A stretch of DNA of 64,000 nt, taken from Chromatium okenii. Lineage in GTDB: Bacteria > Pseudomonadota > Gammaproteobacteria > Chromatiales > Chromatiaceae. The notes under the pieces were generated by a model. It did no database searches. It had not been told where the DNA came from and saw only the letters and a program-made list of their open reading frames with translations. Shown here in pieces: positions 31,540 through 43,612 of the stretch (the stretch's first letter is position 1; the number at the start of each line of letters is the position of its first letter). Location: NCBI RefSeq assembly GCF_002958735.1, contig NZ_PPGH01000034.1, positions 310,001-374,000 on the forward strand, read 5' to 3'. A program made the position numbers and the translations under genes.

Positions 31540-32073
31540 GTGTCCAAACGTTGGTACGTCATCCATGCCTATTCTGGTTTTGAAGGACAGGTCAAGCGAT
31601 CATTGGAATCGAGCATTATTCGCGCTGGATTAGAAGATTTCTTCGGAAAAATTTTGGTTCCAACCGAAGAAGTGGTTGAGATGCGCGGCGGTCAACAACG
31701 CAAAAGTGAGCGCAAATTTTTCCCCGGTTATGTATTAGTTAACATGGAGTTAACTGATGAAACTTGGCACTTAGTAAAGGGAGTTCCTAAGGTCATGGGC
31801 TTCATCGGTGGCACCGGGGATCGTCCTGCGCCAGTACCCGATGCCCAAGCTGAAATTATTTTGAACCGTCTGCAAACTGATGGTGAAAAGCCGCGTCCGA
31901 AGGTGCTGTATGAGCCTGGTGAGGTAGTTCGCGTTACTGATGGGCCCTTTACGGATTTCAATGGCGTGGTTGAATACGTGGACTATGACAAAAGCAGAGT
32001 GAAGGTTTCTGTCCTCATTTTCGGTCGGGCAACTCCGGTCGATCTCGAATTTTCTCAGGTCGAAAAAGGTTGA
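31540..32073 (+). CDS. nusG: Transcription termination/antitermination factor NusG
   Basis: 177 residues starting at GTG 31540 ([22 protein letters not shown]). NGN domain 1-120, with KOW domain [24 protein letters not shown]. It binds RNA polymerase and Rho. Ribosome binding site GGAGG lies within the secE end, so the two genes are coupled. Confidence 0.97.
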   Translation: MSKRWYVIHAYSGFEGQVKRSLESSIIRAGLEDFFGKILVPTEEVVEMRGGQQRKSERKFFPGYVLVNMELTDETWHLVKGVPKVMGFIGGTGDRPAPVPDAQAEIILNRLQTDGEKPRPKVLYEPGEVVRVTDGPFTDFNGVVEYVDYDKSRVKVSVLIFGRATPVDLEFSQVEKG

Positions 32074-32186
32074 TCTCATTTCGCCCTGACAACGATTAAT
32101 ACCAGAATAGAAATACTAGCCAATTCCCGTATCCATTGCCGGATCGGTTTTCGTACTCATTCCCCGTCAGGGGTCACATTTGGGGA

Positions 32187-32207
32187 GCCAGAACGTCGGT
32201 TCTTGGC
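32187..32207 (+). promoter_or_regulatory. Hairpin in the rplK leader, candidate L1 autoregulatory site
   Basis: GCCAGAAC (32187-32194) pairs with GTTCTTGGC (32199-32207) around GTCG, with one bulged base, 25 bases before rplK. L1 represses its operon by binding the L11 leader in enterics; a similar role is inferred. A promoter may lie in the 158-base nusG-rplK gap but no clear consensus is seen. Confidence 0.4.
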
Positions 32208-32231
32208 GTTTGAACCCGTTGGAGAATCAGC

Positions 32232-32666
32232 ATGGCAAAAAAAATTAATGCCTACGTCAAGTTGCAGGTAAAGGCTGGCGAGGCAACACCCAGTCCGCCC
32301 GTTGGTCCGGCACTTGGTCAGCACGGCGTGAATATTATGGAATTCTGTAAAGCGTTTAATGCGCGGACGCAGGAAATGGAAAAGGGAATGCCCACGCCTG
32401 TGGTCATTACCGTTTATTCAGACCGCAGCTTTACGTTCATTACCAAGACGCCACCAGCTTCTATTCTATTGAAAAAGGCGCTTGGTCTTCCGAAAGGCAG
32501 TCCTAATCCGAATACTAATAAAATCGGCACTGTGACCCGCGAGCAATTAGAACAGATCGCCACATTAAAAATGCCTGATCTCACTGCAGCGAGTATGGAT
32601 GCAGCAGTACGGACAATTGCTGGCAGTGCGCGGGCGATGGGTTTGAATGTGGAAGGAGTGAACTAA
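32232..32666 (+). CDS. rplK: 50S ribosomal protein L11
   Basis: 144 residues: [40 protein letters not shown] is the classic N-terminal domain, and the rRNA-binding C-terminal domain ends [12 protein letters not shown]. Stop and the rplA start share one base (TAATG), so translation is coupled. Confidence 0.99.
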   Translation: MAKKINAYVKLQVKAGEATPSPPVGPALGQHGVNIMEFCKAFNARTQEMEKGMPTPVVITVYSDRSFTFITKTPPASILLKKALGLPKGSPNPNTNKIGTVTREQLEQIATLKMPDLTAASMDAAVRTIAGSARAMGLNVEGVN

Positions 32667-33358
32667 TGGCTCAGGTATCCAAGCGTGTGCGGGCAATTCA
32701 AGAGCGCGTTGAAGGCAATAAACTTTACGCTGCTGAAGAAGCATTTGCGCTATTAAAAGAACTATCCAGCGTCAAGTTTCCTGAAAGCATTGACGTGTCG
32801 GTCAATCTCGGCGTTGATCCCCGCAAATCCGATCAGGTCGTGCGCGGTTCAACCGTTCTGCCGCACGGCATTGGTAAAACAGTGCGCGTGGCAGTGTTTG
32901 CGCAGGGTGCTGCCGCAACTGCAGCAACCGAAGCTGGCGCAGATCGCGTTGGTTTTGATGACCTTGCAGAAGATATTAAAGCCGGTCAGATGGATTTTGA
33001 TGTCGTGATTGCCTCACCAGATGCCATGCGTCTTGTGGGTCAACTTGGCAAAATTCTCGGTCCGCGTGGTCTGATGCCTAACCCAAAAGTTGGCACGGTG
33101 ACGCCGGATGTAGCAGAGGCGGTGCGTAATGCGAAAGCTGGTCAGGTGCGCTATCGCACAGATAAGGCTGGCATTATTCATTGCCCATTGGGACGCATTG
33201 GTTTTGAGCCGGTACAACTCAGAGAAAATCTGGAAGCACTACTGGTTAACCTCATGCGTGCCAAGCCCAGCGCCTCGAAAGGCATTTATATGAAAAAAGT
33301 CACGGTTTCTAGCACGATGGGACCCGGACTCACGATTGATCATTCTGGATTGATTTAA
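32666..33358 (+). CDS. rplA: 50S ribosomal protein L1
   Basis: 230 residues: [44 protein letters not shown] and TVSSTMGPG. It forms the L1 stalk and is the likely repressor of its own operon. Starts within the rplK stop. Confidence 0.99.
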   Translation: MAQVSKRVRAIQERVEGNKLYAAEEAFALLKELSSVKFPESIDVSVNLGVDPRKSDQVVRGSTVLPHGIGKTVRVAVFAQGAAATAATEAGADRVGFDDLAEDIKAGQMDFDVVIASPDAMRLVGQLGKILGPRGLMPNPKVGTVTPDVAEAVRNAKAGQVRYRTDKAGIIHCPLGRIGFEPVQLRENLEALLVNLMRAKPSASKGIYMKKVTVSSTMGPGLTIDHSGLI

Positions 33359-33372
33359 TCGTCCAGCAGAAT

Positions 33373-33550
33373 ACGGTCTCGCATTTGTTGGAGACCGTCG
33401 AAGATCGCAGGTGTCTCATTACTCATTAGGATGTGGTTAATGAAACTTAATTCATTTTGCCTGCGTAGATGGTGCTCTCGAATGCAGTGATTCGCTGCGG
33501 TTAATGATGGCACTTTTCGTTTTTTGATCTATCAGGGATGTGATCAATGA
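33373..33550 (+). ncRNA. L10 leader (ribosomal protein autoregulatory mRNA element)
   Basis: The rplA-rplJ gap opens with an 8-bp stem (ACGGTCTC 33373-33380 with GAGACCGT 33391-33398). It then shows the kink-turn segments GTCGAAGATCGCAGGTG and CCTGCGTAGATGGTG, which closely match the E. coli L10 leader. L10(L12)4 binds this RNA to repress rplJL translation. The 3' boundary is approximate. Confidence 0.8.
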
Positions 33551-33614
33551 AACTTCATCGTTTCAATCTGAGTCATTCAGAATTGAAAGAAAACCGAAGA
33601 ATGGAGTGACGACT

Positions 33615-34115
33615 ATGGCGCTAAATCTTGCGCAGAAAGAAAAAATCGTCGCTGAAGTCGCGCAGATCGCACAGAGCGCCTATTCAGCCATTGGCGCTGA
33701 ATATCGGGGTTTGAGCGTGGAACAATTAACGAAGCTGCGCGTGGAAGCACGTAAAGCTGGTGTTTATATCCGCGTCATCAAAAATACCCTTGCTCGCCGG
33801 GCGCTGCAGGATACGGATTTTGCGTGTATGCGGGAAGGACTGACCGGTCCGTTAATCCTTGCATTTTCGCAAGCCGATCCAGGTGCGGCAGCGCGAGTGA
33901 TGCAGGCGTTTGCGAAGGACCACGAGAAGTTTGGGTTCCAAGTGCGCTTGGTCGCGCTTGGTGGCGAGCTGCTCGAGCCTTCCGCAATCGGCAAACTTGC
34001 GACCTTACCGACTTACGATCAGGCCATCAGTCTGTTGATGGCGACGATGAAAGCTCCCGTGCAAAAACTTGCGGCAACGATTTTGGCGATTCAAGTTGCC
34101 AAAGAAGCCGCTTAA
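33615..34115 (+). CDS. rplJ: 50S ribosomal protein L10
   Basis: 166 residues beginning ALNLAQKEKIVAEVAQIAQSAYSAIGAEYRGLSVEQLTKLR, with RVIKNTLARRAL and the C-terminal helix that anchors L7/L12. ATG 33615 is the family start; upstream codons belong to the leader. Confidence 0.98.
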   Translation: MALNLAQKEKIVAEVAQIAQSAYSAIGAEYRGLSVEQLTKLRVEARKAGVYIRVIKNTLARRALQDTDFACMREGLTGPLILAFSQADPGAAARVMQAFAKDHEKFGFQVRLVALGGELLEPSAIGKLATLPTYDQAISLLMATMKAPVQKLAATILAIQVAKEAA

Positions 34116-34167
34116 TTCAAGCGCGAGCACTTCGATTCGATTTAACCCTATTTTCTAGGAGAAACAC

Positions 34168-34539
34168 ATGGCTGTTTCAAAAGACGAAATTCTTGATGCG
34201 ATTGGCGCGATGTCTGTGATGGAGGTCGTTGACCTGATCAGCGCGATGGAAGAAAAGTTTGGCGTCACCGCGGCAGTTGCCGCTGCTGCACCTGCCGCTG
34301 CTGCTGAGGCAGTAGTCGTTGAAGAACAAACCGAGTTTGATCTCATTCTGACTGGATTCGGCACCAATAAGGTTGCTGTGATTAAGGTCGTGCGTGCACT
34401 CACCGGCTTGGGCTTGAAAGAAGCGAAGGATGCAGTTGAAGGCGCACCAACCACGTTGAAAGAAGCAGTGTCTAAGGCAGAAGCTGAAGCTGCTAAAAAG
34501 GATTTGGAAGAAGCCGGCGCAACGGCCGAAATCAAGTAA
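34168..34539 (+). CDS. rplL: 50S ribosomal protein L7/L12
   Basis: 123 residues: N-terminal dimerisation domain, Ala-rich hinge [13 protein letters not shown], and C-terminal domain [30 protein letters not shown] that contacts elongation factors. AGGAG precedes the ATG. Confidence 0.99.
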   Translation: MAVSKDEILDAIGAMSVMEVVDLISAMEEKFGVTAAVAAAAPAAAAEAVVVEEQTEFDLILTGFGTNKVAVIKVVRALTGLGLKEAKDAVEGAPTTLKEAVSKAEAEAAKKDLEEAGATAEIK

Positions 34540-34549
34540 TTCGGTATGG

Positions 34550-34575
34550 GCTGACGTTCATTCGTCAGCGTTTTC
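34550..34575 (+). terminator. Attenuator hairpin 1 after rplL
   Basis: GCTGACG (34550-34556) and CGTCAGC (34563-34569) with a six-base loop followed by GTTTT. A partial terminator lowering rpoB relative to rplL, as known in E. coli, is inferred. Confidence 0.6.
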
Positions 34576-34635
34576 CGATGCAGGCTGCAATTTATCATCC
34601 AAGATCAATCAGTTGGTGACGAGAAAGCGCAGCTA

Positions 34636-34669
34636 GGCTGGCGGGCAAACCGTCAGCCTTTTCTTGTTT
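34636..34669 (+). terminator. Attenuator hairpin 2 before rpoB
   Basis: GGCTGGCGG (34636-34644) pairs with CCGTCAGCC (34650-34658), nine pairs with one G-U, followed by TTTTCTTGTTT. It is the strongest of three in this 245-base gap. Confidence 0.65.
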
Positions 34670-34709
34670 CCAAGATTATCAACATCATCGAAAAAGCGCG
34701 CCCAGCCTA

Positions 34710-34740
34710 GGTTAGCGGTCAATACCGTCAGCCTTTTTCT
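34710..34740 (+). terminator. Attenuator hairpin 3 before rpoB, degenerate copy of hairpin 2
   Basis: GGTTAGCGG (34710-34718) with CCGTCAGCC (34725-34733), then TTTTTCT. It has one mismatch and two wobbles. The right arm and T-tract repeat those of hairpin 2, and AAAGCGC precedes both, so it looks like a tandem duplication. Confidence 0.5.
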
Positions 34741-34783
34741 CAGCGGGTTGCAACCCACAATCCAAATACAACACGGATTGAAA

Positions 34784-37700
34784 ATGGCCTATTCCTTCAC
34801 CGAAAAAAAACGCATCCGCAAAGACTTCGGCAAGCGTCCGAATAATTTAGAGGTGCCGTTTCTTCTGGCAACTCAAATTGAATCCTACCGCAAATTCTTA
34901 CAAGCCAATCTTTCGGCAAAAGAGCGCACCGATGTAGGATTACATGCCGCGTTCAAATCGGTTTTTCCGATTGAAAGCTATTCAGGCTATGCCATTTTAG
35001 AGTATGTGAAATACCGTCTCGGCGAACCGGCTTTTGATGAGCGTGAATGTCATCTGCGTGGCGCAACGTTCGCCGCGCCCTTGCGCGTGCTGCTGCGTTT
35101 AGTGATTTACGACAAGGAAGCGCCAGCAGGTTCTAAAGTCGTCAAGGACATCCGCGAGCAGGAAGTCTACATGGGCGAACTGCCGCTGATGACCGAAACC
35201 GGCACCTTCATCATCAATGGCACTGAGCGCGTCATCGTGTCGCAGCTCCACCGCTCGCCGGGTGTGTTCTTCGATCACGATAAAGGCAAAACCCATTCTT
35301 CTGGCAAGTTGCTATTTTCGGCACGGGTGATTCCGTATCGCGGTTCTTGGCTCGATTTTGAATTTGATCCAAAAGACAACGTGTTTGTGCGCATCGACCG
35401 CCGCCGCAAATTGCCAGCGACGATTTTGCTGCGGGCGCTCGGCTATGGCGTCGAAGACATTCTCGGTCGCTTTTTTGAAACCGACATGTTCCGCATTCAC
35501 AGCAGCAGCGTCGGGCGCACCATCACGTTGGATTTGGTTCCAGAACGGCTGCGCGGCGAAACCGTGAGCTTCGATGTGAAAATCGGCGATACCGTGCTGG
35601 TGGATGCAGGGCGGCGGGTGACGCAAAAACACATCCGCGAACTCCAAAAATCCAGTGTTGAACGCTTGGAAGTGCCGATTGAGTTCATTTTCGGGCGCAT
35701 TCTCGCGCACACCCAGCGGGATTCTAAAACCGGTGACGTGCTGGCTGAGGCGAATACTGAAATCACGCCAGAATTGTTGGAAACGCTGTTTCAGCGCGGC
35801 ATCGAAACGCTCGAAACGCTGTTTGTGAACGATCTCGACCAAGGGCCGTATTTGTCGGAAACGCTGCGCATTGATCCAACCAGCAACGATTTGGAAGCGC
35901 AGATTGAAATCTATCGCATGATGCGCCCCGGTGAGCCGCCAACCAAAGAAGCAGCGCAGAATCTCTTTCATAATCTGTTCTTTACGCCTGATCGCTACGA
36001 TCTCTCCGGCGTGGGACGGATGAAATTTAATCGGCGGATTGGGCGCGACGCAGAAACCGGTCCCGGCGTGATTTATGACGGACGCTATTTTAGCGGACGC
36101 TCTGATGAGTTTTCCAAAAAACTGTTTGCCGAACAAGGTAATAGCTCCGATATCATCGACACGCTGAAAATTTTGGTTGAGCTGCGCAATGGGCGCGGCA
36201 CCGTCGATGACATTGATCATCTCGGCAATCGGCGCATTCGCTGCGTTGGCGAAATGGCGGAAAACCAATTCCGTGTTGGCTTGGTGCGCGTGGAACGTGC
36301 GGTCAAAGAGCGGTTATCGCTGGCGGAATCAGAAGGTTTGATGCCGCAGGAATTGATTAACGCCAAACCCGTCTCGGCAGCGATTAAAGAGTTTTTTGGC
36401 TCCAGCCAGCTCTCGCAGTTCATGGATCAAAACAATCCACTGTCGGAAGTGACGCACAAGCGTCGCGTTTCGGCACTCGGACCCGGCGGTTTGGCGCGGG
36501 AACGCGCAGGTTTTGAAGTGCGCGACGTGCATCCGACGCATTACGGTCGCGTATGTCCGATTGAGACGCCAGAAGGCCCGAATATCGGCTTGATTAACTC
36601 GCTGGCGGTGTACGCGCAAACCAACTCTTACGGCTTTTTAGAAACGCCGTATATTCGCGTTGAAAATAGCAAAGTCACCAAAGAAATCAATTATCTGTCC
36701 GCGATTGAAGAAGGCAATTTCATCATCGCACAGGCGAATGCGACCCTTGATGACGATGGGCGACTGACTGACGCGCTGGTGTCCTGTCGTCATGCCAATG
36801 AATTTGCGATGCGTGCTCCAGAAGAAGTGCAGTACATGGACGTGTCGCCGCGCCAGATCGTCTCGGTTGCTGCTTCGCTGATTCCGTTTTTGGAACACGA
36901 CGACGCGAACCGGGCGCTGATGGGCTCGAACATGCAGCGGCAGGCAGTGCCCACGCTGCGCGTGGAAAAACCGCTGGTCGGCACGGGCATGGAGCGCGTG
37001 GTGGCGCGAGATTCCGGCGTGTGCGTGGTGGCGCGGCGTGGCGGCGTGATCGAATCGGTGGATGCAGCGCGAATTGTGGTGCGCGTCAACGATAATGAAG
37101 CAGTCGCTGGTGTGCCGGGCGTCGATATCTACAACCTCACCAAATACACCCGCTCGAACCAAAATACCTGCATCAATCAGCATCCGTTGGTGAAGCCGGG
37201 CAATGTCGTGGCGCGGCGTGACGTGCTGGCTGATGGCCCATCAACCGACATGGGCGAGCTGGCGCTGGGACAAAACCTGCGCATCGCGTTTATGCCGTGG
37301 AATGGCTACAACTTCGAGGATTCGATTCTCATTTCGGAGCGCGTCGTACAAGAAGACCGCTTCACCAGCATTCACATCGAAGAGCTGTCCTGTCTGGCGC
37401 GTGATACCAAATTAGGCCCAGAAGAAATCACCGGCGATATTCCCAATGTCGGCGAGTCGGCGCTGTCCAAATTGGATGAATCCGGCATCGTGTATGTCGG
37501 CGCGGAAGTGCGCGACGGTGACATTCTGGTCGGCAAGGTCACACCCAAAGGCGAAACCCAGCTCACGCCGGAAGAAAAACTGCTGCGGGCGATCTTTGGC
37601 GAAAAGGCCTCTGATGTGAAAGACACCTCGCTGCGCCTGCCTTCTGGCATGAATGGCACTGTGGTCGATGTGCAGGTGTTTACCCGCGACGGTGTGGAGA

Positions 37701-38968
37701 AAGACAAACGGGCGCTACAGATCGAAGAGCTGGAACTCGACCGGGTGCGCAAAGATTTTGCTGACCAGCAGCGCATCATGGAAAACGATACGTTTCAACG
37801 GATTGAGAAGATGCTCGTCGGTAAGGTTGCCGATGGCGGTCCGGGCAACTGCAAACCCGGCGCGAAAGTGAAAGCGACCTATCTGCAAAGTTTGGTCGAT
37901 AAAGGCGGACGCGATCAGTGGTTTGAGATTCGGATGCAGGACGAGGACATCGCCACCCAGCTTGAAACGATTGCCACGCAGGTCAGGCAGCAGCGCGAGG
38001 AATTCCGCGAGCGTTATGAGGATAAAAAGAAGAAGGTCGCCAGCGGCGATGATCTTCCGCCCGGCGTGCTCAAGATGGTCAAGGTGTATGTCGCGCTGAA
38101 GCGGCGGATTCAACCCGGCGACAAAATGGCTGGGCGTCACGGGAACAAGGGCGTTGTTTCTAAAGTCGTTCCAGTGGAAGACATGCCGTTTTCCGCCGAT
38201 GGCGTTCCGGTAGACATGGTGCTGAATCCGCTCGGCGTACCGTCCCGAATGAATGTCGGGCAGGTGCTCGAAACCCATCTGGGCTGGGCAGCGAACGGGC
38301 TGGGCGTCAAGATCGAACGGATGCTGCAAACGCACGTCGCCATTGGCAAATTGCGTGATTTCCTGCACGAAATTTACAACACCAGCGGTCGATCTGAGGA
38401 TTTGGCGAGCTTCTCCGATGATGAGATTTTGGAGCTGGCGCGGAATCTGACGCGAGGAGTGCCAATGGCGACTCCGGTGTTCGACGGCGCGACCGAGGAA
38501 GAAATCAAGGCGATGCTGAAGCTGGCAGACCGCGATAATTCCGCGCAGGGCATTCCCAGTGGTCAAACCATTCTATTTGATGGACGCACTGGCGATCAGT
38601 TTGAGCGTCCGGTGACAGTTGGTTATATGTACATGATTAAGCTCAACCATTTGGTTGACGACAAGATGCACGCCCGTTCCACCGGCCCCTACAGTTTGGT
38701 CACGCAGCAGCCACTCGGCGGCAAAGCGCAATTTGGCGGGCAGCGGTTCGGCGAGATGGAAGTTTGGGCGCTGGAAGCCTACGGCGCGGCTTACACCTTG
38801 CAGGAAATGTTGACGGTGAAATCCGACGATGTGAATGGGCGCACCAAAATGTATAAAAACATCGTCGATGGTGACCATCGCATGGAGGCGGGAATGCCGG
38901 AATCCTTCAACGTGCTGGTGAAGGAAATCCGTTCGCTCGCCATCAACATCGAGCTGCAGCAAGACTAA
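34784..38968 (+). CDS. rpoB: RNA polymerase beta subunit
   Basis: 1394 residues, about 50 more than E. coli. The rifampicin region [59 protein letters not shown] and the C-terminal [20 protein letters not shown] are all present. Part of the added length lies at residues about 421-455 (36045-36150), where [18 protein letters not shown] separates segments that are adjacent in E. coli and Pseudomonas. ATG 34784 starts [18 protein letters not shown]. Frame intact. Confidence 0.99.
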   Translation: MAYSFTEKKRIRKDFGKRPNNLEVPFLLATQIESYRKFLQANLSAKERTDVGLHAAFKSVFPIESYSGYAILEYVKYRLGEPAFDERECHLRGATFAAPLRVLLRLVIYDKEAPAGSKVVKDIREQEVYMGELPLMTETGTFIINGTERVIVSQLHRSPGVFFDHDKGKTHSSGKLLFSARVIPYRGSWLDFEFDPKDNVFVRIDRRRKLPATILLRALGYGVEDILGRFFETDMFRIHSSSVGRTITLDLVPERLRGETVSFDVKIGDTVLVDAGRRVTQKHIRELQKSSVERLEVPIEFIFGRILAHTQRDSKTGDVLAEANTEITPELLETLFQRGIETLETLFVNDLDQGPYLSETLRIDPTSNDLEAQIEIYRMMRPGEPPTKEAAQNLFHNLFFTPDRYDLSGVGRMKFNRRIGRDAETGPGVIYDGRYFSGRSDEFSKKLFAEQGNSSDIIDTLKILVELRNGRGTVDDIDHLGNRRIRCVGEMAENQFRVGLVRVERAVKERLSLAESEGLMPQELINAKPVSAAIKEFFGSSQLSQFMDQNNPLSEVTHKRRVSALGPGGLARERAGFEVRDVHPTHYGRVCPIETPEGPNIGLINSLAVYAQTNSYGFLETPYIRVENSKVTKEINYLSAIEEGNFIIAQANATLDDDGRLTDALVSCRHANEFAMRAPEEVQYMDVSPRQIVSVAASLIPFLEHDDANRALMGSNMQRQAVPTLRVEKPLVGTGMERVVARDSGVCVVARRGGVIESVDAARIVVRVNDNEAVAGVPGVDIYNLTKYTRSNQNTCINQHPLVKPGNVVARRDVLADGPSTDMGELALGQNLRIAFMPWNGYNFEDSILISERVVQEDRFTSIHIEELSCLARDTKLGPEEITGDIPNVGESALSKLDESGIVYVGAEVRDGDILVGKVTPKGETQLTPEEKLLRAIFGEKASDVKDTSLRLPSGMNGTVVDVQVFTRDGVEKDKRALQIEELELDRVRKDFADQQRIMENDTFQRIEKMLVGKVADGGPGNCKPGAKVKATYLQSLVDKGGRDQWFEIRMQDEDIATQLETIATQVRQQREEFRERYEDKKKKVASGDDLPPGVLKMVKVYVALKRRIQPGDKMAGRHGNKGVVSKVVPVEDMPFSADGVPVDMVLNPLGVPSRMNVGQVLETHLGWAANGLGVKIERMLQTHVAIGKLRDFLHEIYNTSGRSEDLASFSDDEILELARNLTRGVPMATPVFDGATEEEIKAMLKLADRDNSAQGIPSGQTILFDGRTGDQFERPVTVGYMYMIKLNHLVDDKMHARSTGPYSLVTQQPLGGKAQFGGQRFGEMEVWALEAYGAAYTLQEMLTVKSDDVNGRTKMYKNIVDGDHRMEAGMPESFNVLVKEIRSLAINIELQQD

Positions 38969-38987
38969 GCACGACGTTGTCACCACA

Positions 38988-39021
38988 TTTCCGTGATTCT
39001 TTGTCATCAGAATCACGGAAA
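38988..39021 (+). other. 13-bp hairpin between rpoB and rpoC
   Basis: TTTCCGTGATTCT (38988-39000) and its exact complement (39009-39021) with an eight-base loop. No U-run follows, so it is not a terminator; a nuclease processing or mRNA-stability site is more likely. Confidence 0.5.
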
Positions 39022-39061
39022 CCGTCCTGATGCCAGTTATTCCAGGTAGGAGATTAAGGTC

Positions 39062-42000
39062 TTGAGAGACTTATTAAAAATCATCAAGCAGCAGGGTCAG
39101 GCGCTCGAATTCGACGCGATTAAAATCGGATTAGCCTCTCCCGAGATGATCCGTTCCTGGTCTTTCGGTGAAGTAAAAAAGCCCGAAACCATCAACTACC
39201 GCACCTTCAAGCCCGAGCGTGACGGTCTGTTTTGCGCCAAGATTTTTGGCCCAATCACCGATTACGAGTGCATCTGCGGCAAATACAAACGCCTCAAGCA
39301 TCGCGGCGTGGTCTGCGAAAAATGCGGCGTGGAAGTCACGCTGGCGAAGGTGCGCCGCGAGCGCATGGGTCATGTCGATCTCGCCAGCCCAGTAGCGCAC
39401 ATCTGGTTTCTCAAATCGCTGCCGTCACGGATCGGGCTGTTGCTCGATATGACGCTGCGCGACATTGAGCGTGTGCTGTATTTCGAGTCCTTCGTGGTGA
39501 TTGATCCAGGTTTGGTCGCCGAGTTAGAACGCGGACAATTGCTCAACGATGAGCAATATCTCGACATTTTGGAAGTCAACGGCGACGAGTTTGACGCCAA
39601 AATGGGCGCGGAGGCGATTTACGAATTGCTGCGCACCATTGACATGGCTGCCGAAATTCGGCGGATGCGCGAAGAAATTCAGAGCACCAATTCTGAAACA
39701 AAAATCAAGAAGTTAGCCAAGCGCCTCAAATTGATGGAGTCGCTGCTGGTATCCGGCAATCGCCCAGAATGGATGATTTTGACGGTCTTGCCGGTGTTGC
39801 CGCCGGAATTGCGCCCGTTGGTTCCACTTGACGGCGGACGTTTTGCGACCTCCGATCTCAATGATCTGTATCGGCGCGTGATTAACCGCAACAACCGTTT
39901 GAAACGGCTGCTCGATTTGATTGCGCCGGACATCATCGTCCGCAATGAAAAGCGCATGTTGCAGGAATCGGTTGACGCGCTGCTCGACAACGGACGGCGC
40001 GGGCGAGCGATTACCGGCACCAATAAACGCCCGCTGAAATCGCTGGCGGACATGATTAAAGGTAAGCAAGGGCGGTTCCGCCAGAATCTGCTCGGCAAGC
40101 GCGTCGATTATTCGGGGCGCTCGGTGATCGTGGTCGGACCGACGCTGATGCTGCATCAGTGCGGACTGCCGAAACGAATGGCGCTGGAACTGTTTAAGCC
40201 GTTTATTTTCAGCAAGTTGCAATCACGCGGGCTGGCGACGACGATCAAAGCTGCGAAGAAAATGGTGGAACGCGGGACGCCGGAAGTCTGGGACATTTTG
40301 GAAGATGTCATCCGCGAACATCCGGTCATGCTCAACCGTGCGCCGACGCTGCATCGGCTTGGAATTCAAGCCTTTGAGCCGGTGTTGATTGAAGGTAAAG
40401 CGATTCAATTACATCCGCTGGTGTGTACTGCGTTTAACGCGGATTTCGACGGCGACCAGATGGCGGTGCATGTGCCGTTGTCGCTGGAGGCGCAGTTGGA
40501 AGCGCGGGCGCTGATGATGGCGTCCAACAACATTCTGTCGCCAGCCAACGGTGAGCCGATCATCGTGCCGTCGCAGGACGTGGTGTTGGGGCTGTATTAC
40601 ATGACCCGCGAGCGCGTGAATGCTCGCGGCGAAGGCAGCATCTTCACCGACATCAATGAAGCGCGGCGGGCTTACGAGACCGGTCACGCCGAACTCCATG
40701 CCCGCTGCAAGGTGCGCATTCGTGAAGTCATCAAGGGTAAAGATGGCGACCGGCGCGAGGTCATCAGCATCAAAGATACGACGGTCGGACGGGCGCTGGT
40801 GTTTGCCATCGTGCCGGACGGGCTGCCGTTTGATTTAGTCGATCGCGCACTGGGCAAAAAGCAGATTTCGCTGCTGATTAACATGTGTTATCGCCGCCTC
40901 GGACTGAAAGAAACCGTCGTGTTTGCTGACCAGATTATGTATCTCGGTTTCCGCATGGCGACCCGTTCTGGCGTCTCCATCGGCTTGGATGACATGGAAG
41001 TGCCGCACGACGAAGTTGATCGCAAAATGGACAAGGGCGCGTTGCTGGCGGCTGCCGAAGCAGAAGTGCAGGAAATTCAACAGCAATACGCATCCGGCTT
41101 GGTGACGAACGGCGAGCGTTATAACAAGGTCGTCGATATTTGGTCGCGCACCAACGATCAGGTTGCCAAGGCGATGATGATTAAGCTCGGCAGCGAAACC
41201 GCCGAGTCCAATCCCGTGTTTGAAGCGCAGCGTTTGGTCGGTGAATATCGTCAAGGAATTGAAAGTGCCGTCGGACGCTTGCCAGCGCGGGAATTGTTTA
41301 ACACTTGGCAAACGCGGCTGAATGAGGCTGGAGCGCAGTGGCGTGCTGGAACGCTGACGCTGGCAGCATTTCAAGATCAAGTCGTGGCGCTGCTGGAAGA
41401 ATATCGTCCGCAGGTTGATGCGATTGCAACCGTCGATCAAATCAAAGGTCATGGGCTGCGCGAGCGCGTGATTGCCGGATTTGGCGACATCAGAAAACGG
41501 GTCGCCGAGCGGCGCAAGCAGGATTCGTTCAACTCCATTTATATGATGGCGAACTCCGGCGCTCGCGGTTCGGCGCAGCAGATTCGTCAGCTCGCGGGAA
41601 TGCGCGGACTGATGGCCAAGCCCGACGGCTCCATCATCGAAACGCCGATTACCGCCAATTTCCGCGAAGGTCTGAACGTGATTCAGTACTTCATTTCCAC
41701 GCACGGAGCGCGGAAAGGTTTGGCGGATACCGCGCTCAAAACGGCGAACTCCGGTTATCTGACGCGGCGACTGGTAGACGTGGCGCAGGACATGGTGGTG
41801 CTCGAAGAAGATTGCGGCACGGACAAAGGCTTGCTGATGACGCCGATTTTAGAAGGCGCAGATGTAGTTGAACCGCTGCGCGATCGGATTCTCGGACGGG
41901 TTGCCGCAGTCGATGTGTTTCATCCGCTGACCACCGAACTGGTGTGCAAAGCCGGAACGCTGCTCGATGAAACTTGGGTTGAACATTTCGATGAGATTGG

Positions 42001-43576
42001 CATTGATCAATTGCGCGTGCGGTCACCGATCAATTGCGAAGCGCGGCAGGGCGTGTGTGCGCAGTGTTACGGGCGCGATTTGGCGCGTGGTCATCGCGTC
42101 AACATGGGTGAAGCAGTCGGCGTCATCGCTGCGCAATCCATCGGCGAACCCGGAACCCAGCTCACGATGCGGACATTCCACATCGGCGGCGCGGCATCGC
42201 GGGCTGCAGCAGTCAACAGTATCGACATTAAAAACAGTGGCTCGGTACGCCTGCACAACATCAAAACCGTGCAGCATCATTCCGGCAACAATCTGGTCGC
42301 AGTATCGCGCTCTGGTGAATTGACCGTCATTGATGATCGCGGCATGGAAAAGGAACGTTACAAAGTTCCTTACGGCGCGACGCTGCGGGTTGCCGATGGC
42401 GATCAAGCCAAACCCGGCGACGTGGTAGCGACTTGGGACCCGCACACGCATCCAGTGGTGACTGAGGTTGCGGGCAAGCTGGAGTTTGAGGACTTCTTCG
42501 AGGGCGTGACGGTGCAAAGTCAGGTGGATGATGTCACCGGCTTGGCGTCGCTGGCGGTAATTGATCCGAAACAACGTCCAGCTGCCGGTAAGGATTTGCG
42601 TCCGACCGTGAAGCTGATGGATGAAAATGGCAATGAATTGAACATTGCGGGCACGGAATTGCCGGCGCGTTATGCGCTGTCGTCTGGCGCCATCGTCAGT
42701 GTCGCCAACGGCGCAGAAGTGGGCGTCGGTGACGTGCTGGCGCGGATTCCGCAGGAATCCAGTAAAACCCGTGACATCACCGGCGGTCTGCCGCGAGTAG
42801 CCGATCTGTTTGAAGCGCGGAAACCGAAGGAAGCGGCGCTGCTGGCGGAAGCAAGCGGAACCATCGGTTTTGGTAAGGACACCAAAGGCAAACAGCGGTT
42901 GATTATCACCAAGGATGACGGCGAAACAGTTGAAGAACTGATTCCAAAATGGCGTCATGTCAACGTATTTGATGGTGAGCGCGTGGAACGTGGTGAAGTG
43001 ATTGCTGACGGTGAATTGGCGTCACATGACATTTTGCGTTTGAAGGGCGTGACCGCGCTGGCCGAGTATTTAGTCAAGGAAATTCAGGACGTTTATCGGT
43101 TGCAGGGCGTGAAGATCAACGATAAACATATCGAAGTGATTGTCCGGCAGATGCTGCGCAAAGTTGAAGTGTCTTCGCCCGGTGATACGCGACTGCTGCG
43201 CGGCGAGCAGGTAGAGCATTCGTTATTAATGGACGAAAACGCTCGCGTCATGGCAGAAGGTAAGCAGCCAGCGTTGTATGAGCAATTGCTGCTGGGCATT
43301 ACCAAGGCGTCATTGGCAACCGATTCGTTTATTTCTGCGGCATCGTTCCAAGAAACGACGCGAGTGCTCACCGAAGCCTCGGTGCGTGGTTCAACCGACC
43401 GGCTCGTTGGGCTCAAGGAAAACGTGATTGTTGGGCGTTTGATTCCAGCAGGCACTGGTTTGTCGCATCATTTGGAGCGGCGGCGGCGGCGGCTGCAAGA
43501 ATGCCAGACGGCGCGTCTTCCCGAAGACCCTGATGTTGCACTGAAAAAAGCGTTCAAAGCCTCGAAAAACGACTAA
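39062..43576 (+). CDS. rpoC: RNA polymerase beta' subunit with a lineage-specific insert
   Basis: 1504 residues, about 97 more than E. coli. Zinc site [20 protein letters not shown], catalytic NADFDGDQM, bridge-helix/trigger-loop [22 protein letters not shown], and second zinc site [15 protein letters not shown]. Nearly all the excess is one insert at residues about 714-820, between [11 protein letters not shown] and DSFNSIYMM, where E. coli has about a dozen residues. The start is TTG 39062 ([11 protein letters not shown]) with TAGGAG nine bases upstream. Frame intact. Confidence 0.98.
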   Translation: MRDLLKIIKQQGQALEFDAIKIGLASPEMIRSWSFGEVKKPETINYRTFKPERDGLFCAKIFGPITDYECICGKYKRLKHRGVVCEKCGVEVTLAKVRRERMGHVDLASPVAHIWFLKSLPSRIGLLLDMTLRDIERVLYFESFVVIDPGLVAELERGQLLNDEQYLDILEVNGDEFDAKMGAEAIYELLRTIDMAAEIRRMREEIQSTNSETKIKKLAKRLKLMESLLVSGNRPEWMILTVLPVLPPELRPLVPLDGGRFATSDLNDLYRRVINRNNRLKRLLDLIAPDIIVRNEKRMLQESVDALLDNGRRGRAITGTNKRPLKSLADMIKGKQGRFRQNLLGKRVDYSGRSVIVVGPTLMLHQCGLPKRMALELFKPFIFSKLQSRGLATTIKAAKKMVERGTPEVWDILEDVIREHPVMLNRAPTLHRLGIQAFEPVLIEGKAIQLHPLVCTAFNADFDGDQMAVHVPLSLEAQLEARALMMASNNILSPANGEPIIVPSQDVVLGLYYMTRERVNARGEGSIFTDINEARRAYETGHAELHARCKVRIREVIKGKDGDRREVISIKDTTVGRALVFAIVPDGLPFDLVDRALGKKQISLLINMCYRRLGLKETVVFADQIMYLGFRMATRSGVSIGLDDMEVPHDEVDRKMDKGALLAAAEAEVQEIQQQYASGLVTNGERYNKVVDIWSRTNDQVAKAMMIKLGSETAESNPVFEAQRLVGEYRQGIESAVGRLPARELFNTWQTRLNEAGAQWRAGTLTLAAFQDQVVALLEEYRPQVDAIATVDQIKGHGLRERVIAGFGDIRKRVAERRKQDSFNSIYMMANSGARGSAQQIRQLAGMRGLMAKPDGSIIETPITANFREGLNVIQYFISTHGARKGLADTALKTANSGYLTRRLVDVAQDMVVLEEDCGTDKGLLMTPILEGADVVEPLRDRILGRVAAVDVFHPLTTELVCKAGTLLDETWVEHFDEIGIDQLRVRSPINCEARQGVCAQCYGRDLARGHRVNMGEAVGVIAAQSIGEPGTQLTMRTFHIGGAASRAAAVNSIDIKNSGSVRLHNIKTVQHHSGNNLVAVSRSGELTVIDDRGMEKERYKVPYGATLRVADGDQAKPGDVVATWDPHTHPVVTEVAGKLEFEDFFEGVTVQSQVDDVTGLASLAVIDPKQRPAAGKDLRPTVKLMDENGNELNIAGTELPARYALSSGAIVSVANGAEVGVGDVLARIPQESSKTRDITGGLPRVADLFEARKPKEAALLAEASGTIGFGKDTKGKQRLIITKDDGETVEELIPKWRHVNVFDGERVERGEVIADGELASHDILRLKGVTALAEYLVKEIQDVYRLQGVKINDKHIEVIVRQMLRKVEVSSPGDTRLLRGEQVEHSLLMDENARVMAEGKQPALYEQLLLGITKASLATDSFISAASFQETTRVLTEASVRGSTDRLVGLKENVIVGRLIPAGTGLSHHLERRRRRLQECQTARLPEDPDVALKKAFKASKND

Positions 43577-43612
43577 TCGTTTCAGGCGCGAATTGTTCTG
43601 ACGCAAGTGATC

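Noticed and set aside
32073..32231. A strong promoter before rplK
   Set aside because: Only weak -35/-10 candidates such as CTGACA with a 19-base spacer were found, so it is not listed as a feature.
35312..36268. Long minus-strand frames within rpoB, rpoC and other genes
   Set aside because: They lie opposite strongly conserved genes, lack recognisable motifs and have Arg/His-rich shadow composition.
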